From: Cupriavidus basilensis OR16
GTDB taxonomy: Bacteria > Pseudomonadota > Gammaproteobacteria > Burkholderiales > Burkholderiaceae
Direction of reading: 5' to 3'
Assembly (NCBI RefSeq): GCF_000243095.1
Contig: NZ_AHJE01000050.1
Span: 1-64,000 of the forward strand
DNA: 64,000 nucleotides
Below, piece after piece: positions 18,995-29,064 of this stretch (position 1 is its first letter; every line of letters starts with the position of its first letter). A program made the translations under genes and the position numbers. The notes under the pieces were generated by a model. That model was not told the DNA's origin, did no database searches, and saw only the letters and a program-made list of their open reading frames with translations.

Positions 18995-20488
18995 ATGGCC
19001 GTGTTACAGCCCCAGATTGACGCGGTCCCCCTCATGAATACCGATATGGGCCTGCCGCTTCCGCAACGCTACTGGGCGATCGTCTTCGTCTCACTGGGTA
19101 CCATACTCGCCATGCTTGACGGCGCGATCGCCAACGTCGCGTTGCCGACCATCGCGCGCGACCTGCATACATCCAACGCCGCGTCGATCTGGATCGTCAA
19201 TGCATATCAGCTCGCCATCACGATCACGCTGCTGCCGCTCGCGTCGCTTGGCGATCGCGTCGGCTACCGGCGGATCTACATCGCCGGCCTCGCGCTGTTC
19301 ACCGTCGCGTCGCTCGGCTGCGCACTCGCCAGCTCGCTGCCGACGCTCACTGTGATGCGCGTGATCCAGGGGTTCGGCGCATCTGGCATTATGAGCGTCA
19401 CCGCGGCGCTCGTGCGGACGATCTATCCGCCGTCGATGCTGGGACGCGGCGTGGCGGTCAATGCGATGGTGGTCGCACTGTCGGTGGCGGCCGGGCCAAC
19501 GGTCGCGTCCGCGGTGCTGTCGGTCGCACCATGGCCGTGGCTCTTCGCGATCAACGTGCCGATCGGCATCGCCGCGGTGCTCGGCTGCCTGCGCGCGCTG
19601 CCCGCCAATCCGCTACACGACGCGCCGTACGATGTCTTGAGCGCGCTGATGAATGCATGTGTGTTCGGGCTGCTGATCATGGCCGCGGACGGGCTCGGCT
19701 ACGGCGAGCGCGGCGCGTTCATCGTTGCGGAATTGACGATGGCGTCCGTCGTCGGCTATTTCTTCGTGAAGCGGCAGCTATCGCAACCGGCGCCGCTCCT
19801 GCCCGTCGACCTGATGCGCATCCCAGTCTTCGCCCTGTCAATCTGCACGTCGATCGCGTCGTTCACGTCGCAGATGCTCGCGTTCGTCGCGCTACCGTTC
19901 TGGTTCCAAAATTCGCTCGGCTTCTCGCAGGTGCAGACGGGCTTCTACATGACGCCTTGGCCGCTCGTGATCGTGGTCGCCGCGCCGCTCGCCGGCGCGC
20001 TGTCCGACCGCTACTCGGCCGGCGTGCTCGGCGGCATCGGGCTCACACTGTTCGCGGCCGGATTGCTGTCGCTTGCGACGATCGGCGCGCACCCGGGCAC
20101 GGTTGACATCGTCTGGCGCATGGCACTGTGCGGTGGTGGCTTTGGCCTGTTCATGGCGCCGAACAACCGCGCATTAATGTCGTCGGCGCCGCGCAAGCGC
20201 AGCGGCAGCGCAGGCGGCATGCTCAGCACGGCGAGGCTGATCGGGCAGACGCTCGGCACGGCGCTCGTCGCGCTGATTTTCGGCGTCGCACCCGAGCACG
20301 GGCCGACGATCGCGCTCTATGTCGCCGCCGCGTTCGCGGCTGCCGCTGCCGTGGTCAGCATGCTGCGCATTGCGGCCCCCGCACCTGAACGAGTCGATCT
20401 AACCGCATCACATACGGCGCCCAGCGTGTCGCGTGCGTCCGGCACGGAGCTGGCGCGCGCGTCTTCACGCTCGCGCCAGCTCGATTAG
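18995..20488 (+). CDS. MFS transporter, DHA2 (14-TM) family
   Basis: 497 residues. It has motif A (LGDRVGYRRIYIAG), motif C-like GPTVASAVLS, an early Asp in TM1 (LAMLDGAIANVALPTIARDL) and about 14 hydrophobic spans. These are features of EmrB/QacA-type drug or solute:H+ antiporters. RBS AAGGAA precedes ATG 18995. Codon choice (many TCG, GCG, ACG) looks more Burkholderia-like than in neighbouring genes, an impression not quantified. Substrate unknown. Confidence 0.88.
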   Translation: MAVLQPQIDAVPLMNTDMGLPLPQRYWAIVFVSLGTILAMLDGAIANVALPTIARDLHTSNAASIWIVNAYQLAITITLLPLASLGDRVGYRRIYIAGLALFTVASLGCALASSLPTLTVMRVIQGFGASGIMSVTAALVRTIYPPSMLGRGVAVNAMVVALSVAAGPTVASAVLSVAPWPWLFAINVPIGIAAVLGCLRALPANPLHDAPYDVLSALMNACVFGLLIMAADGLGYGERGAFIVAELTMASVVGYFFVKRQLSQPAPLLPVDLMRIPVFALSICTSIASFTSQMLAFVALPFWFQNSLGFSQVQTGFYMTPWPLVIVVAAPLAGALSDRYSAGVLGGIGLTLFAAGLLSLATIGAHPGTVDIVWRMALCGGGFGLFMAPNNRALMSSAPRKRSGSAGGMLSTARLIGQTLGTALVALIFGVAPEHGPTIALYVAAAFAAAAAVVSMLRIAAPAPERVDLTASHTAPSVSRASGTELARASSRSRQLD

Positions 20489-21014
20489 CCGGTGGCCGTA
20501 CGACGCATGGCATTCGACCATCGCGACGTACGTGCGTACCACTTCGCGTAGACCGGTACAAAATGTGTCTTGCGTTGCGATAAGGTCAACGATGTGAGAA
20601 GCCTTCGAGATAGAAAGGGATTTTTTGGGACGCCTGCGAATAGAACTGCGCAGCAGCGATTCACGAGAGCAAGACTCTGTGTCGATTAAGGTCCGCGTCG
20701 ACTCGCATTCAGGATGTCGGATGCAGTACGACGCCAATGAAAACAGCGGCTCCTGCTCGCCCCTCGATTCGATGAGCGAAAGGCGGTTCCACTACGGAAG
20801 CGGTCATCGCGGTGAGTTGAGTCAGAACGGCGGTTCAGGGTAGAACGGCCGAGTCGGCCGACAATTGGTCCCTCGCACGTAGCTTGAGCGGTTGCTGCGT
20901 GCCGCTGAGCGGTCGTTCATGAAGGCGAGGCTTGCCGTGTGTGCGCCTCGCGATCCTTCAGCCAGCGGCCGCGTGCCCGCTCTGAACAGGGCAGCGAGAT
21001 GGCCGCGACAACGC
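20489..21014. other. Gene-poor stretch between convergent genes
   Basis: Nothing firmly assignable. A minus-strand frame ending near 20486 (ATQDTFCTGLREVVRTYVAM...) looks partly protein-like but is not recognised. A short palindrome CGGCCGAGTCGGCCG lies near 20848. Confidence 0.4.
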
Positions 21015-22664
21015 TTAGCCGGCTGCCTTGGCCATTAGATGGTTGCCAAACTGCTCCCGCAGGCGGTTCTTCTGGATCTTGCCCGTAGCTCCCAATGGAA
21101 TCGTGTCGATGAAGACCACATCGTCCGGCGTCCACCACTTCGCGATCTTCCCTTCGTAGAAGCCAAGCAGCTGCTCGCGGGAAAGTTCGGTTCCTGTTTT
21201 CCTGACCACTATGAGCAGCGGTCGCTCATCCCACTTCGGATGGCGGGCCGCGATGCACGCTGCCATGGATACTGCAGGGTGACCCATGGCTATGTTCTCA
21301 AGGTCGATCGAGCCAATCCATTCGCCACCAGACTTGATCACATCTTTGCTGCGGTCGGTGATTTGCATGAAGCCATCGACATCGAGGGTGGCCACATCGC
21401 CAGTCGGGAACCATGCTTGCCCTTCGCGATCCACCAGCAGCGGACCGTCCCCCTCGTTCCTGAAGTAGTCGCGCACCACCCATGGCCCACGCACCAACAG
21501 GTCACCAGAAGTCGCGCCGTCCCAGGGCAGCTCCATGCCGTCAGTGCCAACGATCTTCATGTCGACGCCAAACACTACACGACCTTGTTTGGATTGCATG
21601 GCATAACGCTCTGCCGGCGACATCTCAAGGTGCTTGGCCTTCATGGTGCCGACGGTTCCGATCGGGCTCAATTCAGTCATCCCCCAGGCGTGCAATACTG
21701 CTACGCCGTAGGTTTCCTGGAACTTGCGCAACATGGCCGGGGGGCAGGCCGCGCCACCGATGATGGTGCGTCTCATGCTCGAGAATTGCTGTCCTGTTTC
21801 CTCAAGATGACCAAGCAGGCCTTGCCAGACAGTCGGAACGCCGGCGGAGAGCGTAATCTGCTCGGTTTCGAGCAGTTCATATAGCGATTTTCCATCCAAA
21901 GCCGGCCCGGGGAATACAAGTTTGGCGCCGACCATGCACGCGATGTACGGAAGTCCCCAGGCATTGACATGAAACATCGGCACAACTGGCAGGATCACGT
22001 CGCGCGCCGAGCAATTCAGCGCATCAGGCAGCGCGGCCGCATAGGTGTGCAGCAGCGATGAGCGATGGCTGTACAGGGCCCCTTTCGGGTTGCCCGTCGT
22101 GCCAGAGGTGTAGCAGAGCGTACTGGCCGCGTCCTCGTCGAGGATCGGCCAAGCGTACTCGGACGAACCCTGCTGGACCAAATCTTCATAGCACAGCAGG
22201 TTGTCAATGCCGGCGTCCTTCGGCATGTGGGCGCGATCGGTCATGGCGATGAACGCCTTGACCGTCTCGCAGCGGCCGGCGACGGCCTTGATCAACGACA
22301 GGAAGGTCAGGTCGAAGAAGATGTATTGGTCTTCGGCGTGATTCGCGATGTAGGCGACCTGGTCTTCATGCAGGCGAGGGTTGATGGTATGCAGAATGGC
22401 ACCCATGCCGGAGACGCCGAAGTACAACTCCAGGTGGCGATAGCCATTCCATGCCAGCGTGCCGATCCGATCGGAGTGCTTCACACCGAGGCGGGTCAGC
22501 GCGCTGGCCATCTGGCGCGCGCGACCGTGGCAATCGCGGAAGGTGTAGCGATGGATATCGCCCTCCACCCGCCGGGACACGATCTCCGTATCGCCATGAT
22601 GGCGGTCGGCATGCACAATGAGGGAGGAAATCAACAACTGCTTTTGCATCATCAAGCCATTCAT
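21015..22664 (-). CDS. AMP-dependent acyl-CoA synthetase (AlkK/medium-chain type)
   Basis: 549 residues, full length. It has P-loop CYTSGTTGNPKGALYSHRS, the A5 region LHAWGMTELSP, A7 TGD in WFPTGDVATLD, A8 DRSKDVIKSGGEWIGSIDLE and the A10 catalytic Lys in LGATGKIQKNRLRE. It forms acyl-CoA from a free acid through an acyl-AMP. The A8 motif WIG..DLE is typical of the AlkK/medium-chain group. It is followed by about 330 bp without a gene and then the cupin gene on the same strand. Confidence 0.9.
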   Translation of the reverse strand: MNGLMMQKQLLISSLIVHADRHHGDTEIVSRRVEGDIHRYTFRDCHGRARQMASALTRLGVKHSDRIGTLAWNGYRHLELYFGVSGMGAILHTINPRLHEDQVAYIANHAEDQYIFFDLTFLSLIKAVAGRCETVKAFIAMTDRAHMPKDAGIDNLLCYEDLVQQGSSEYAWPILDEDAASTLCYTSGTTGNPKGALYSHRSSLLHTYAAALPDALNCSARDVILPVVPMFHVNAWGLPYIACMVGAKLVFPGPALDGKSLYELLETEQITLSAGVPTVWQGLLGHLEETGQQFSSMRRTIIGGAACPPAMLRKFQETYGVAVLHAWGMTELSPIGTVGTMKAKHLEMSPAERYAMQSKQGRVVFGVDMKIVGTDGMELPWDGATSGDLLVRGPWVVRDYFRNEGDGPLLVDREGQAWFPTGDVATLDVDGFMQITDRSKDVIKSGGEWIGSIDLENIAMGHPAVSMAACIAARHPKWDERPLLIVVRKTGTELSREQLLGFYEGKIAKWWTPDDVVFIDTIPLGATGKIQKNRLREQFGNHLMAKAAG

Positions 22665-22997
22665 GGCGTCGTTCCGTTCGAAATGTCTGTAATCGGGGAG
22701 CGAGCAGATGGCCGTACCCCTCTGTCAGGTTCCGCTTCAAGGCGCGAACCGAGACCGTGTGCGTGTTTCCGCTCTCCTGGGTCGTTGCGACAGGTGACGG
22801 CTCTGGCGGCGGGAGAGATCGCGATGCGGAACGAGCTGCGTGCTCGGTGCACGCCGCCATCTTATCGGCGCCTATGAACAGCGATGACTCCGCGTGGTGT
22901 CGGAGTCAATCGCCGGACCGTCTGTTGCACCTTGCGGGCGACGCACGGAATGGCACGGGGACCCGAGGGGATATCGGGCGTCCCCGTGAAATCCAGA
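22665..22997. other. Intergenic stretch with no gene seen
   Basis: 333 bp between the cupin stop and the ligase start, both on the minus strand. It carries no convincing coding frame, hairpin with T-run or repeat. Confidence 0.5.
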
Positions 22998-23474
22998 TCA
23001 GTTGAAGGCCGTGAGGTCCTTCGGCTTGATGTCATGCTGCTCGCAATAGGCAAGATAGCGCTGCAGCGCGGTCTTCCAGTTTTCGAGCGCGACGATGTTG
23101 TCGTTCTCGTCGAGGAAGGCGAGATCGCCGGTCATCTGCACCAGTACGACCATATATCCGTCTCCGCCTTCCGTGACGACTTCAGGCGTGTGGGTGGAGG
23201 CGGCGGTCTCGTACACGACGCTGCCGGGTCCGGCGACCCAGTCGTGCTCCTTGTATTTCCACTTGCCTTCGATCGTGTAGACCATGACCGTACCGGTGTG
23301 GTGGTGCTTGGGCAGTTGCATGTCGAGCGGCGCTTTCATCAGTACGATGATTTCACCCCGGATCGGGTCAAGCTTGAAATACTTCATCAAGACGTTTTCT
23401 GCATACGGGGTAAACGGTACCCACGGCAGCGATTCGCCATCGATGACTGCGGTGTCGACGTGTTCGTAAAGCAT
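22998..23474 (-). CDS. Cupin, 2,4'-dihydroxyacetophenone-dioxygenase-like
   Basis: 158 residues forming one cupin barrel. The metal-binding region is KHHHTGTVMVYTIEGKW with clustered His, and a second motif His lies in STHTPEV. Family members cleave the C-C bond of 2,4'-dihydroxyacetophenone to 4-hydroxybenzoate and formate. Substrate identity here is inferred only from resemblance. Neighbouring acyl-CoA ligase and dioxygenase genes suit aromatic or aryl-ketone catabolism. Confidence 0.78.
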   Translation of the reverse strand: MLYEHVDTAVIDGESLPWVPFTPYAENVLMKYFKLDPIRGEIIVLMKAPLDMQLPKHHHTGTVMVYTIEGKWKYKEHDWVAGPGSVVYETAASTHTPEVVTEGGDGYMVVLVQMTGDLAFLDENDNIVALENWKTALQRYLAYCEQHDIKPKDLTAFN

Positions 23475-23585
23475 ATCTGTCTCTATTGGTTTGCTTAGGT
23501 CTTGAGGTCAAAACTTGGTGAACTGACAGGGCTGCCCGTCTCTTATGGGCGGATGCCCTGAATTCACCAGAGGGAACTGCTCGGC

Positions 23586-24474
23586 TCAGGCCAGCGGGGT
23601 GCCCGTGAGGGTGGCGCGCAGCATCTTTCTTGGCGCACTGCCGTAGTCAGCCACTGCGTAGTGCTGAACCAGCAGGTTGTCCCACATGGCAACCGTGTTG
23701 GGTCGCCACTTCAGACGTACCTGGTATTCCGGAATCGCTGCCTGAGAGGTCAGATAGTTCATCAGATGATGGGCCTCCGGCATGAAGTCCTGGCCGTACC
23801 GGACGTCCTCGAAGTTGTAGAAATTCGAGAAATGGGTCGTGAACGTCGAGTTGACGAACAACACCTTTTCGCCCGTCTCGGGATGGGTGAGTACCACCGG
23901 GTGTTCGACGCCGGGGTTTTTCGCGGCCATCGCGTGGCGTTCTGCGATCGGCATCTTTTTCGTAGGCCATCACCATGTTGGACCAGATGGTGTCGCCGCC
24001 GGTCTCCGGACCCAGTTCGCAGCGCAATACCGCGCCGCGGGGCGGCGCCTTTTTGAAGGTGACATCGGCATGCCAGGTGTTTTCGCGGCTGGCTTTTTCG
24101 ACGAAGCCCTTGGGCTTGCTCGGGTCGAGATTGCGGTACAGCATCAGCAACTTGTCCGCCTCAGGATGGCTGGGAGCAAGGGGATGGCTTTCCAGTTCGG
24201 CGAATTGCAGGGCAAAGTTCTGTTGCTCCATCGGCGAGATGTCCTGATCGCGGAAGAACAGCACCTTGTGCTTCAGCCACAGCGCCCGGATCTCGGCAAT
24301 GGTGTCGGGGTCCTGGGCGGCATCCGCCAGGCTGATGTTGCTGAGTTCGGCGCCGATGGCGGGCGTGCAAAGCTCCACCTTGATGGAATGCTTGCGCACC
24401 GATGGCCGGATAACGGCCGATGCCATGGGCTTGGCGTTTGAAGTCGTGTCTTGAGTTACGGCGCTTGCTGTCAT
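23586..24474 (-). pseudogene. TauD/TfdA-type Fe(II)/2-oxoglutarate dioxygenase, internal deletion
   Basis: The 5' frame contains the iron motif in TWHADVTFKKAPPRG and reaches MVMAYEK. The remainder is in another frame (AERHAMAAKNPGVEHPVV, THPETGEKVLFVNSTFTT) with the distal His in DNLLVQHYAVADYG. About 25-30 codons plus the frame are lost near 23960. Unlike the copy at 11.7 kb, both iron-binding parts survive in the DNA. Confidence 0.85.
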
Positions 24475-24833
24475 TGAATGTTGTCTCCAGTCTCTGCTTG
24501 TGCGGCGGCGTGCATATGCGCGTCCGGCAGATGTAGCTGGCCCCTGTCAACAGGGCAGGGGCATCGTTTCGTCGCTGCCACGGGATTCATAATAGGGAGT
24601 TCGGCCGCAATGCCATAGGCATTGCAGGACAATTTCTAGGCAAATTGGGACACGAGGCCGAACCGCTTAGCCGGAAGCGGATAGCGATAACGCTCTCGTG
24701 CAATCAGGGCGACAATGCCGGCGATCGCGGGGTCGGGTGGGGAACGTCAGGAACGTGTAGAGCGCGGCTGGTTCAGGGAGTGCGGCCGGCCGGATGACGC
24801 AGGCGCGCGTGAGCCGGCCCCGAAGCTGCCTGC
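24475..24833. other. Upstream region of dioxygenase; small hairpin
   Basis: No gene. It contains a perfect 8-bp inverted repeat GCAATGCC-ATA-GGCATTGC at 24607-24625, about 130 bp upstream of the dioxygenase start, possibly an operator. Confidence 0.5.
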
Positions 24834-25809
24834 TTACTTATGTGAGACCGGTCCGGCTGCCGCCTTGCTCTCGCGGTAGTGGGCGGCCCAATCCGAAGGG
24901 GTCTCGCCAAACTGGCCGCGGAACCAGCGCGAAAAATCACTGGCAGAGGCAAAGCCGAGAAGATCGGCGACTTCATACAACTTGCGCTTTCTGTTGGCCA
25001 GATACTCCTTGGCGAGTTCAGCGCGTACCGCATGGATGATCGCTGCGACACTCTCACCCTCCGCCGCGAGATGCCGGTTCAGGGTGCGCCGATGCATGCC
25101 AAGATGCTGGGCAACCCGATCGACGGAACACAGTCCGCTTGGCAGCAGCATCCTGACGATCTGGCGCGCCCGCTGCGTCGGCTCGTCGCGCAGGCTGGCC
25201 AACTGCACGTCCAGCCATCGCTTCACCTCGCGATTCAGCGTCGGGTCTGCTGCAGGGATGGGCAGATCCAGATCGCGCCCGCGGCAGACGATGGCATTGC
25301 ATTCCTGTGAGAACTCGATTGCCGTGCCCAACACGCGGCGATGCACTGCAAGGCTGGCGGGCCGCTCGTGGGTGAAAGTGATCTTTGCCGGCCGGAAGGC
25401 ATTGCGGGTCAGCATGCTAAACATCCGCAGTACGACGCCAGTTGCCATTTCGATAGCCTGGCGCCAGACGCCATGGCCCTGCATATTCACGCCCACATGC
25501 AGCCGCACAACGTCGCGTGCGTCGTCAAGCCGCAATTGCACGCCGGCGTTGTGCAGTCGCATATAGCGGACGCAAGACTGCATGGCTGCGCGCAGCGTGG
25601 GCTCCTCCCGGATCGCCAGCGCCAGCATGCCCAGGTTGGCCAGGCTTCTCGTTTCCGCGAGCAACAGTCCGAAGGCCTCCTGCATTCGGATCGTCGAGAA
25701 CCTTGGCCGGCAGCTTGGCCATGCGCAGCATACGAAAGGGATCAAGCCCCACGGAGCGCGCCACGTGCTCATAGTCGGTAAGGCTGGCACTTCGCGTCAG
25801 GGTATTCAT
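24834..25809 (-). pseudogene. AraC-family regulator, 5' frameshift
   Basis: The first 41 codons (MNTLTRSASLTDYEHVARSVGLDP ... VLDDP) are in one frame. From about 25690 the protein continues in another frame (RMQEAFGLLLAETRSLANLG) to the double helix-turn-helix VDRVAQHLGMHRRTLNRHL and ADLLGFASASDFSRWF. Without the shift it would be about 320-335 residues and a paralogue of the 10.6-kb regulator. It diverges from the hydrolase at 25913. An internal start might still give a truncated regulator. Confidence 0.82.
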
Positions 25810-25828
25810 GTAGCTGTCCCAATTTCAC

Positions 25829-25873
25829 AAGGTTATGTCCTGACAAGGTTAGCGCAGATCAGTCTGTCAGGAC
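25829..25873. promoter_or_regulatory. Operator region between AraC gene and hydrolase
   Basis: Inverted repeat GTCCTGACA (25837-25845) / TGTCAGGAC (25865-25873), plus direct repeats AAGGTTA near 25829 and 25845, 16 bp apart. Direct repeats of this kind are typical AraC-family half-sites. Confidence 0.6.
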
Positions 25874-25912
25874 TACCTTAGAGGCCGAGATATTAAAGGA
25901 TGGAGGTAGGCA

Positions 25913-26953
25913 ATGGACGCAAGCGCTATAACGCACATCGGACGGACGGAGGCCGCATTCAGGCAAGTGGATGCCGACGATCCCGCCGCATTCAACCACT
26001 GCTTTGCCGACGTCAACGGCATTCGCATGCATTACATCGACGAAGGACAGGGCCCGCTTGTCATCCTGCTGCATGGCTTTCCATACCTGTGGTACATGTG
26101 GCGGCGCCAGATCGGTGTGTTGGCCGACGCCGGCTTTCGGGTCGTCGTCCCCGATCAACGGGGATTTGGGCAATCCGATCGGCCAGATTCCATTGAAGCC
26201 TACGACATGAGCCAGGCAGTCGGAGACATGGTTGGTTTGATGGCGGCCCTGGGTGAAACATCCGCGGTAATCGTTGGGCACGACCTGGGCGCATGGGTGG
26301 CGCAGGCGGCGGCCATGCTGAGGCCGGATCTGTTCCGTGGCCTCGTGATGCTCAATACGCCGGTGCCACCGCGCGGAAAGGTCAAGCCAACCGTCGGCTT
26401 GCAGGAAATGGCGAAGGGCAGGGTGTTCCACCATCTGTACTTCCAGCAGATCGGTAAGCCGGATCGCGAGTTGGCCAGCGATCCACGCAAGACATTGCGC
26501 AGCATCTTCTACTCGGTCTCCGGCAGTGCAGTCGGCGCCGAACGCTGGCGCCTGTTCATCGAACCCGGTGAGCCCATTCTCAACGCCTTCAATGAGCCGA
26601 AGGAGTTCCCATCATGGTTGAGCGCACGGGCGATCGACTATTACGTCGATGAATACACGCGCACAGGATTTACCGGTGCCCTGAACTACTACCGCTGTCG
26701 CGACCGGAATTGGGAAATCACAGCGTTCCTGGACGGCGCGGTGGTGCGCCAGCCGAGCCTGTTCATCGGCGGCGCTGCCGATCCTTCCCTCGAACCGATC
26801 GAAATCCGCGGTCTCTACGACCAGCTCGAGGCCTATCTACCCGGACTGAAGAAGAAGGTGATGCTCCCCGGCGTGGGCCATAGCGCGGCGGAAGAACGTG
26901 TTGATCAAGTCAACGAATTGCTGCTGGAATTTCTCGGGCAGTTCGAGCGCTAG
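25913..26953 (+). CDS. Alpha/beta hydrolase, epoxide-hydrolase-like (second copy)
   Basis: 346 residues, identical at most positions by eye to the 14.1-kb enzyme. It has HGFP, nucleophile motif GHDLGA, the Tyr-rich cap and PGVGH. RBS GGAGGT lies 6 nt before the ATG. It is divergent from an AraC gene with a clear operator between them. Two near-identical hydrolases suggest cluster duplication or a multi-step pathway with epoxide-like intermediates. Confidence 0.88.
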   Translation: MDASAITHIGRTEAAFRQVDADDPAAFNHCFADVNGIRMHYIDEGQGPLVILLHGFPYLWYMWRRQIGVLADAGFRVVVPDQRGFGQSDRPDSIEAYDMSQAVGDMVGLMAALGETSAVIVGHDLGAWVAQAAAMLRPDLFRGLVMLNTPVPPRGKVKPTVGLQEMAKGRVFHHLYFQQIGKPDRELASDPRKTLRSIFYSVSGSAVGAERWRLFIEPGEPILNAFNEPKEFPSWLSARAIDYYVDEYTRTGFTGALNYYRCRDRNWEITAFLDGAVVRQPSLFIGGAADPSLEPIEIRGLYDQLEAYLPGLKKKVMLPGVGHSAAEERVDQVNELLLEFLGQFER

Positions 26954-27158
26954 CGTCCACGTGGTTCGGCTGCGACGTCCGGACCGGACGTCCAGCGGCA
27001 TGGCTGCTAGAGCACAGGGCAGGTTTCACTTCCCTGAGAGCCTCGGCAGGGTGAATCGAGCGGCTATGGTAAAGCCAGGCGTTCGCCGTCGCGGACACCA
27101 GACGCAAAGAGAAAGCTGCGCATTGATGACATTAGCAGCAGCAAAGATAGGAGACAAA

Positions 27159-28445
27159 ACTGTGGCATTGACTATTCAGGAAACTGCATGCTCTGACGGT
27201 GCGCAGCCGCGATCCATTCGCGGCTATGCATGGGTCATTTTTGCGCTGACATTCGGACTGCTTTTGTCCGACTATATGTCGCGGCAGGTGCTCAACGCCG
27301 TTTTTCCGCAAATAAAGGCGGAATGGGGCCTGTCCGACATTCAGCTCGGGGCGCTCAGCGGCATTGTCTCGCTGGCTGTTGGCATCCTGGCGTTCCCACT
27401 CTCGCTTGCCGCAGACCGATGGGGGCGCGTACGCAGCGTGACCATCATGGCGGCAATTTGGAGCATCGCAACCTTGCTCTGCGGCCTGTCGCACAACTAC
27501 TTCACGTTGCTGTCGGCGCGCTTTCTGGTCGGGGTCGGCGAAGCCGCTTACGCCAGCGTCGGCATGGCCATTCTCATCAGCATGTTTCCGGCCCGGCACA
27601 CCTCCACGGTAGCTGGCGCATTTTTCGCGGGCAGCATGGTCGGCTCGGTAATGGGGATCGGGCTCGGCGGTACACTGGCAAGCCAGTTCGGTTGGCGGAG
27701 TGCGTTCGTCGGCATGGCGATCTTTGGCATCGCGCTGACCCTGCTCTACATGATGGTGGCCAAGCCGTCGCGGATCGAAGGGGAGAAAGGTCAAGCAACC
27801 GGCATTATGCAGACTGAATCGCGGGCAACCGTCCGCGTCAGGCATGTGCTGAGAGACCTGTTCTCCTCCCCGGTGTTGATCTGCGTCTATATCGGCAGCG
27901 GGCTGCAGCTATTCATCAACGGTGGCCTGCTTGCCTGGCTGCCCAGTTTCCTGAATCGCGTCTATGACATGCCACTGAGCCGGGCAGGCGGCGTCGCCGC
28001 GATCTTTGTCCTTTGCGGCGCATGTGGAATGCCCCTGTGCGGCGCACTCTCCGATCGTCTGGGACGTGGTTCTCCGCGACGGAAAATACTGTTGGCAATC
28101 ACCTATAACTTGGCCTGTGGAGCATTGCTGTTCACGGCATTTCAGTTTCGTGCCGGCTCAGCTCAACTCACTCTCATTGCATTGGCGATGTTCTTTAGCG
28201 CTGGCATTGTTGGCCCGAGCGGTACGATGGTTGCGAATCTTACGCCCAAGGCGATTCACAGTACAGCCATGGCAACGCTCGCCTTTGCCTTCAACATTCT
28301 TGGGCTGGCGCCAGGTTCCGTTGTAACGGGAGTATTGGCAGACCGACTGGGCCTGGCGCCCGCCTTGCAGCTATTGCCACTCGCCAGTGTCGCGTCCGCC
28401 GTCGTCTTGTTGATTGGCGTGCGTCATCTGCGCGGCGAGCGATGA
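27159..28445 (+). CDS. MFS transporter (12-TM, anion:cation symporter-like)
   Basis: 428 residues from a GTG at 27159, preferred over upstream ATG 27126 because an AGGAGA lies 7-8 nt before it. Motif A-like AADRWGRVRSVTIM and repeated SDRLGRGSPRRK between TM6 and TM8 are visible, with about 12 spans. TM1 region LLLSDYMSRQVLNAVFPQIK resembles carriers for aromatic acids and other carboxylates. It follows the hydrolase by about 200 bp. Confidence 0.85.
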   Translation, partial: TVALTIQETACSDGAQPRSIRGYAWVIFALTFGLLLSDYMSRQVLNAVFPQIKAEWGLSDIQLGALSGIVSLAVGILAFPLSLAADRWGRVRSVTIMAAIWSIATLLCGLSHNYFTLLSARFLVGVGEAAYASVGMAILISMFPARHTSTVAGAFFAGSMVGSVMGIGLGGTLASQFGWRSAFVGMAIFGIALTLLYMMVAKPSRIEGEKGQATGIMQTESRATVRVRHVLRDLFSSPVLICVYIGSGLQLFINGGLLAWLPSFLNRVYDMPLSRAGGVAAIFVLCGACGMPLCGALSDRLGRGSPRRKILLAITYNLACGALLFTAFQFRAGSAQLTLIALAMFFSAGIVGPSGTMVANLTPKAIHSTAMATLAFAFNILGLAPGSVVTGVLADRLGLAPALQLLPLASVASAVVLLIGVRHLRGER

Positions 28446-28666
28446 CGCAAGGCTGCGGAAGCTCTTATTGACGCTTGCCAGTTGCAACTTATGAACGGCC
28501 GCTCTTCGCCCGAGAACGGCGTTTCGAGCCGAATTTGCGATCGTCTCATTCGGCGTACTCGGTCATCCGATGCACCGACTTCGAATGACTCAAACTTGCC
28601 GGGAAGGGACCTCTGCCGTGCGCATCTCCGGCGGCTCTTCCTGTTAGCACTATTGCTTTCCGTGAG

Positions 28667-28798
28667 GCAGAGGCTGGCCTCCAGCTCGGCATAGAGCGGG
28701 CGATTCAGGCGGTTTTGCGGCGGGCGGTTGAGCGTCGCGATGGCGACGCCCTGGCGCAGCTCGTAGAGAACGAGCGCTGCATCGTTGGATTGCGTCAT
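28667..28798 (-). pseudogene. N-terminal fragment of enoyl-CoA hydratase/isomerase
   Basis: 43 residues MTQSNDAALVLYELRQGVAI ... LNRPPQNRLNRPLYAELEA match the start of crotonase-family proteins. The sequence then becomes unrelated. The oxyanion-hole regions are missing. Confidence 0.7.
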
Positions 28799-28814
28799 GT
28801 TTTCTTCTCCTCGT

Positions 28815-29064
28815 TTAAACGGTTTCCCAGATTTCGCTGAGCGATGTGCGGTCGGTCAGCGTGCCTGCCACGGTGACCACTCGCCAGCCCTGGCCGATGC
28901 GATGGATGTCGAAATGGACCGCGCGGCGTTCAATCTCGGTTTCGTCCTCACGTCGGCGCGACCAGATCACATCGATGGAGCCGGCGTTGCTGTTGTAGCC
29001 CTTCACATGGCGATCGAGTGCCACGGTATGCGTGTACTGCTGCGCCTGCAATGGCTCCTGGTCC
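28815..29064 (-). pseudogene. C-terminal fragment of a SnoaL/NTF2-like protein
   Basis: About 83 residues (TVALDRHVKGYNSNAGSIDV, HFDIHRIGQGWRVVTVAGTL) with the alternating pattern of an NTF2-like beta sheet. The start is replaced by Bug-gene DNA at about 29065. Family assignment is tentative. Confidence 0.45.

Noticed and set aside
26898..27158. N-terminal extension of the MFS gene at 27.2 kb
   Set aside because: The extension overlaps the hydrolase gene in another frame and lacks hydrophobic or family character. GTG 27159 has the good RBS.
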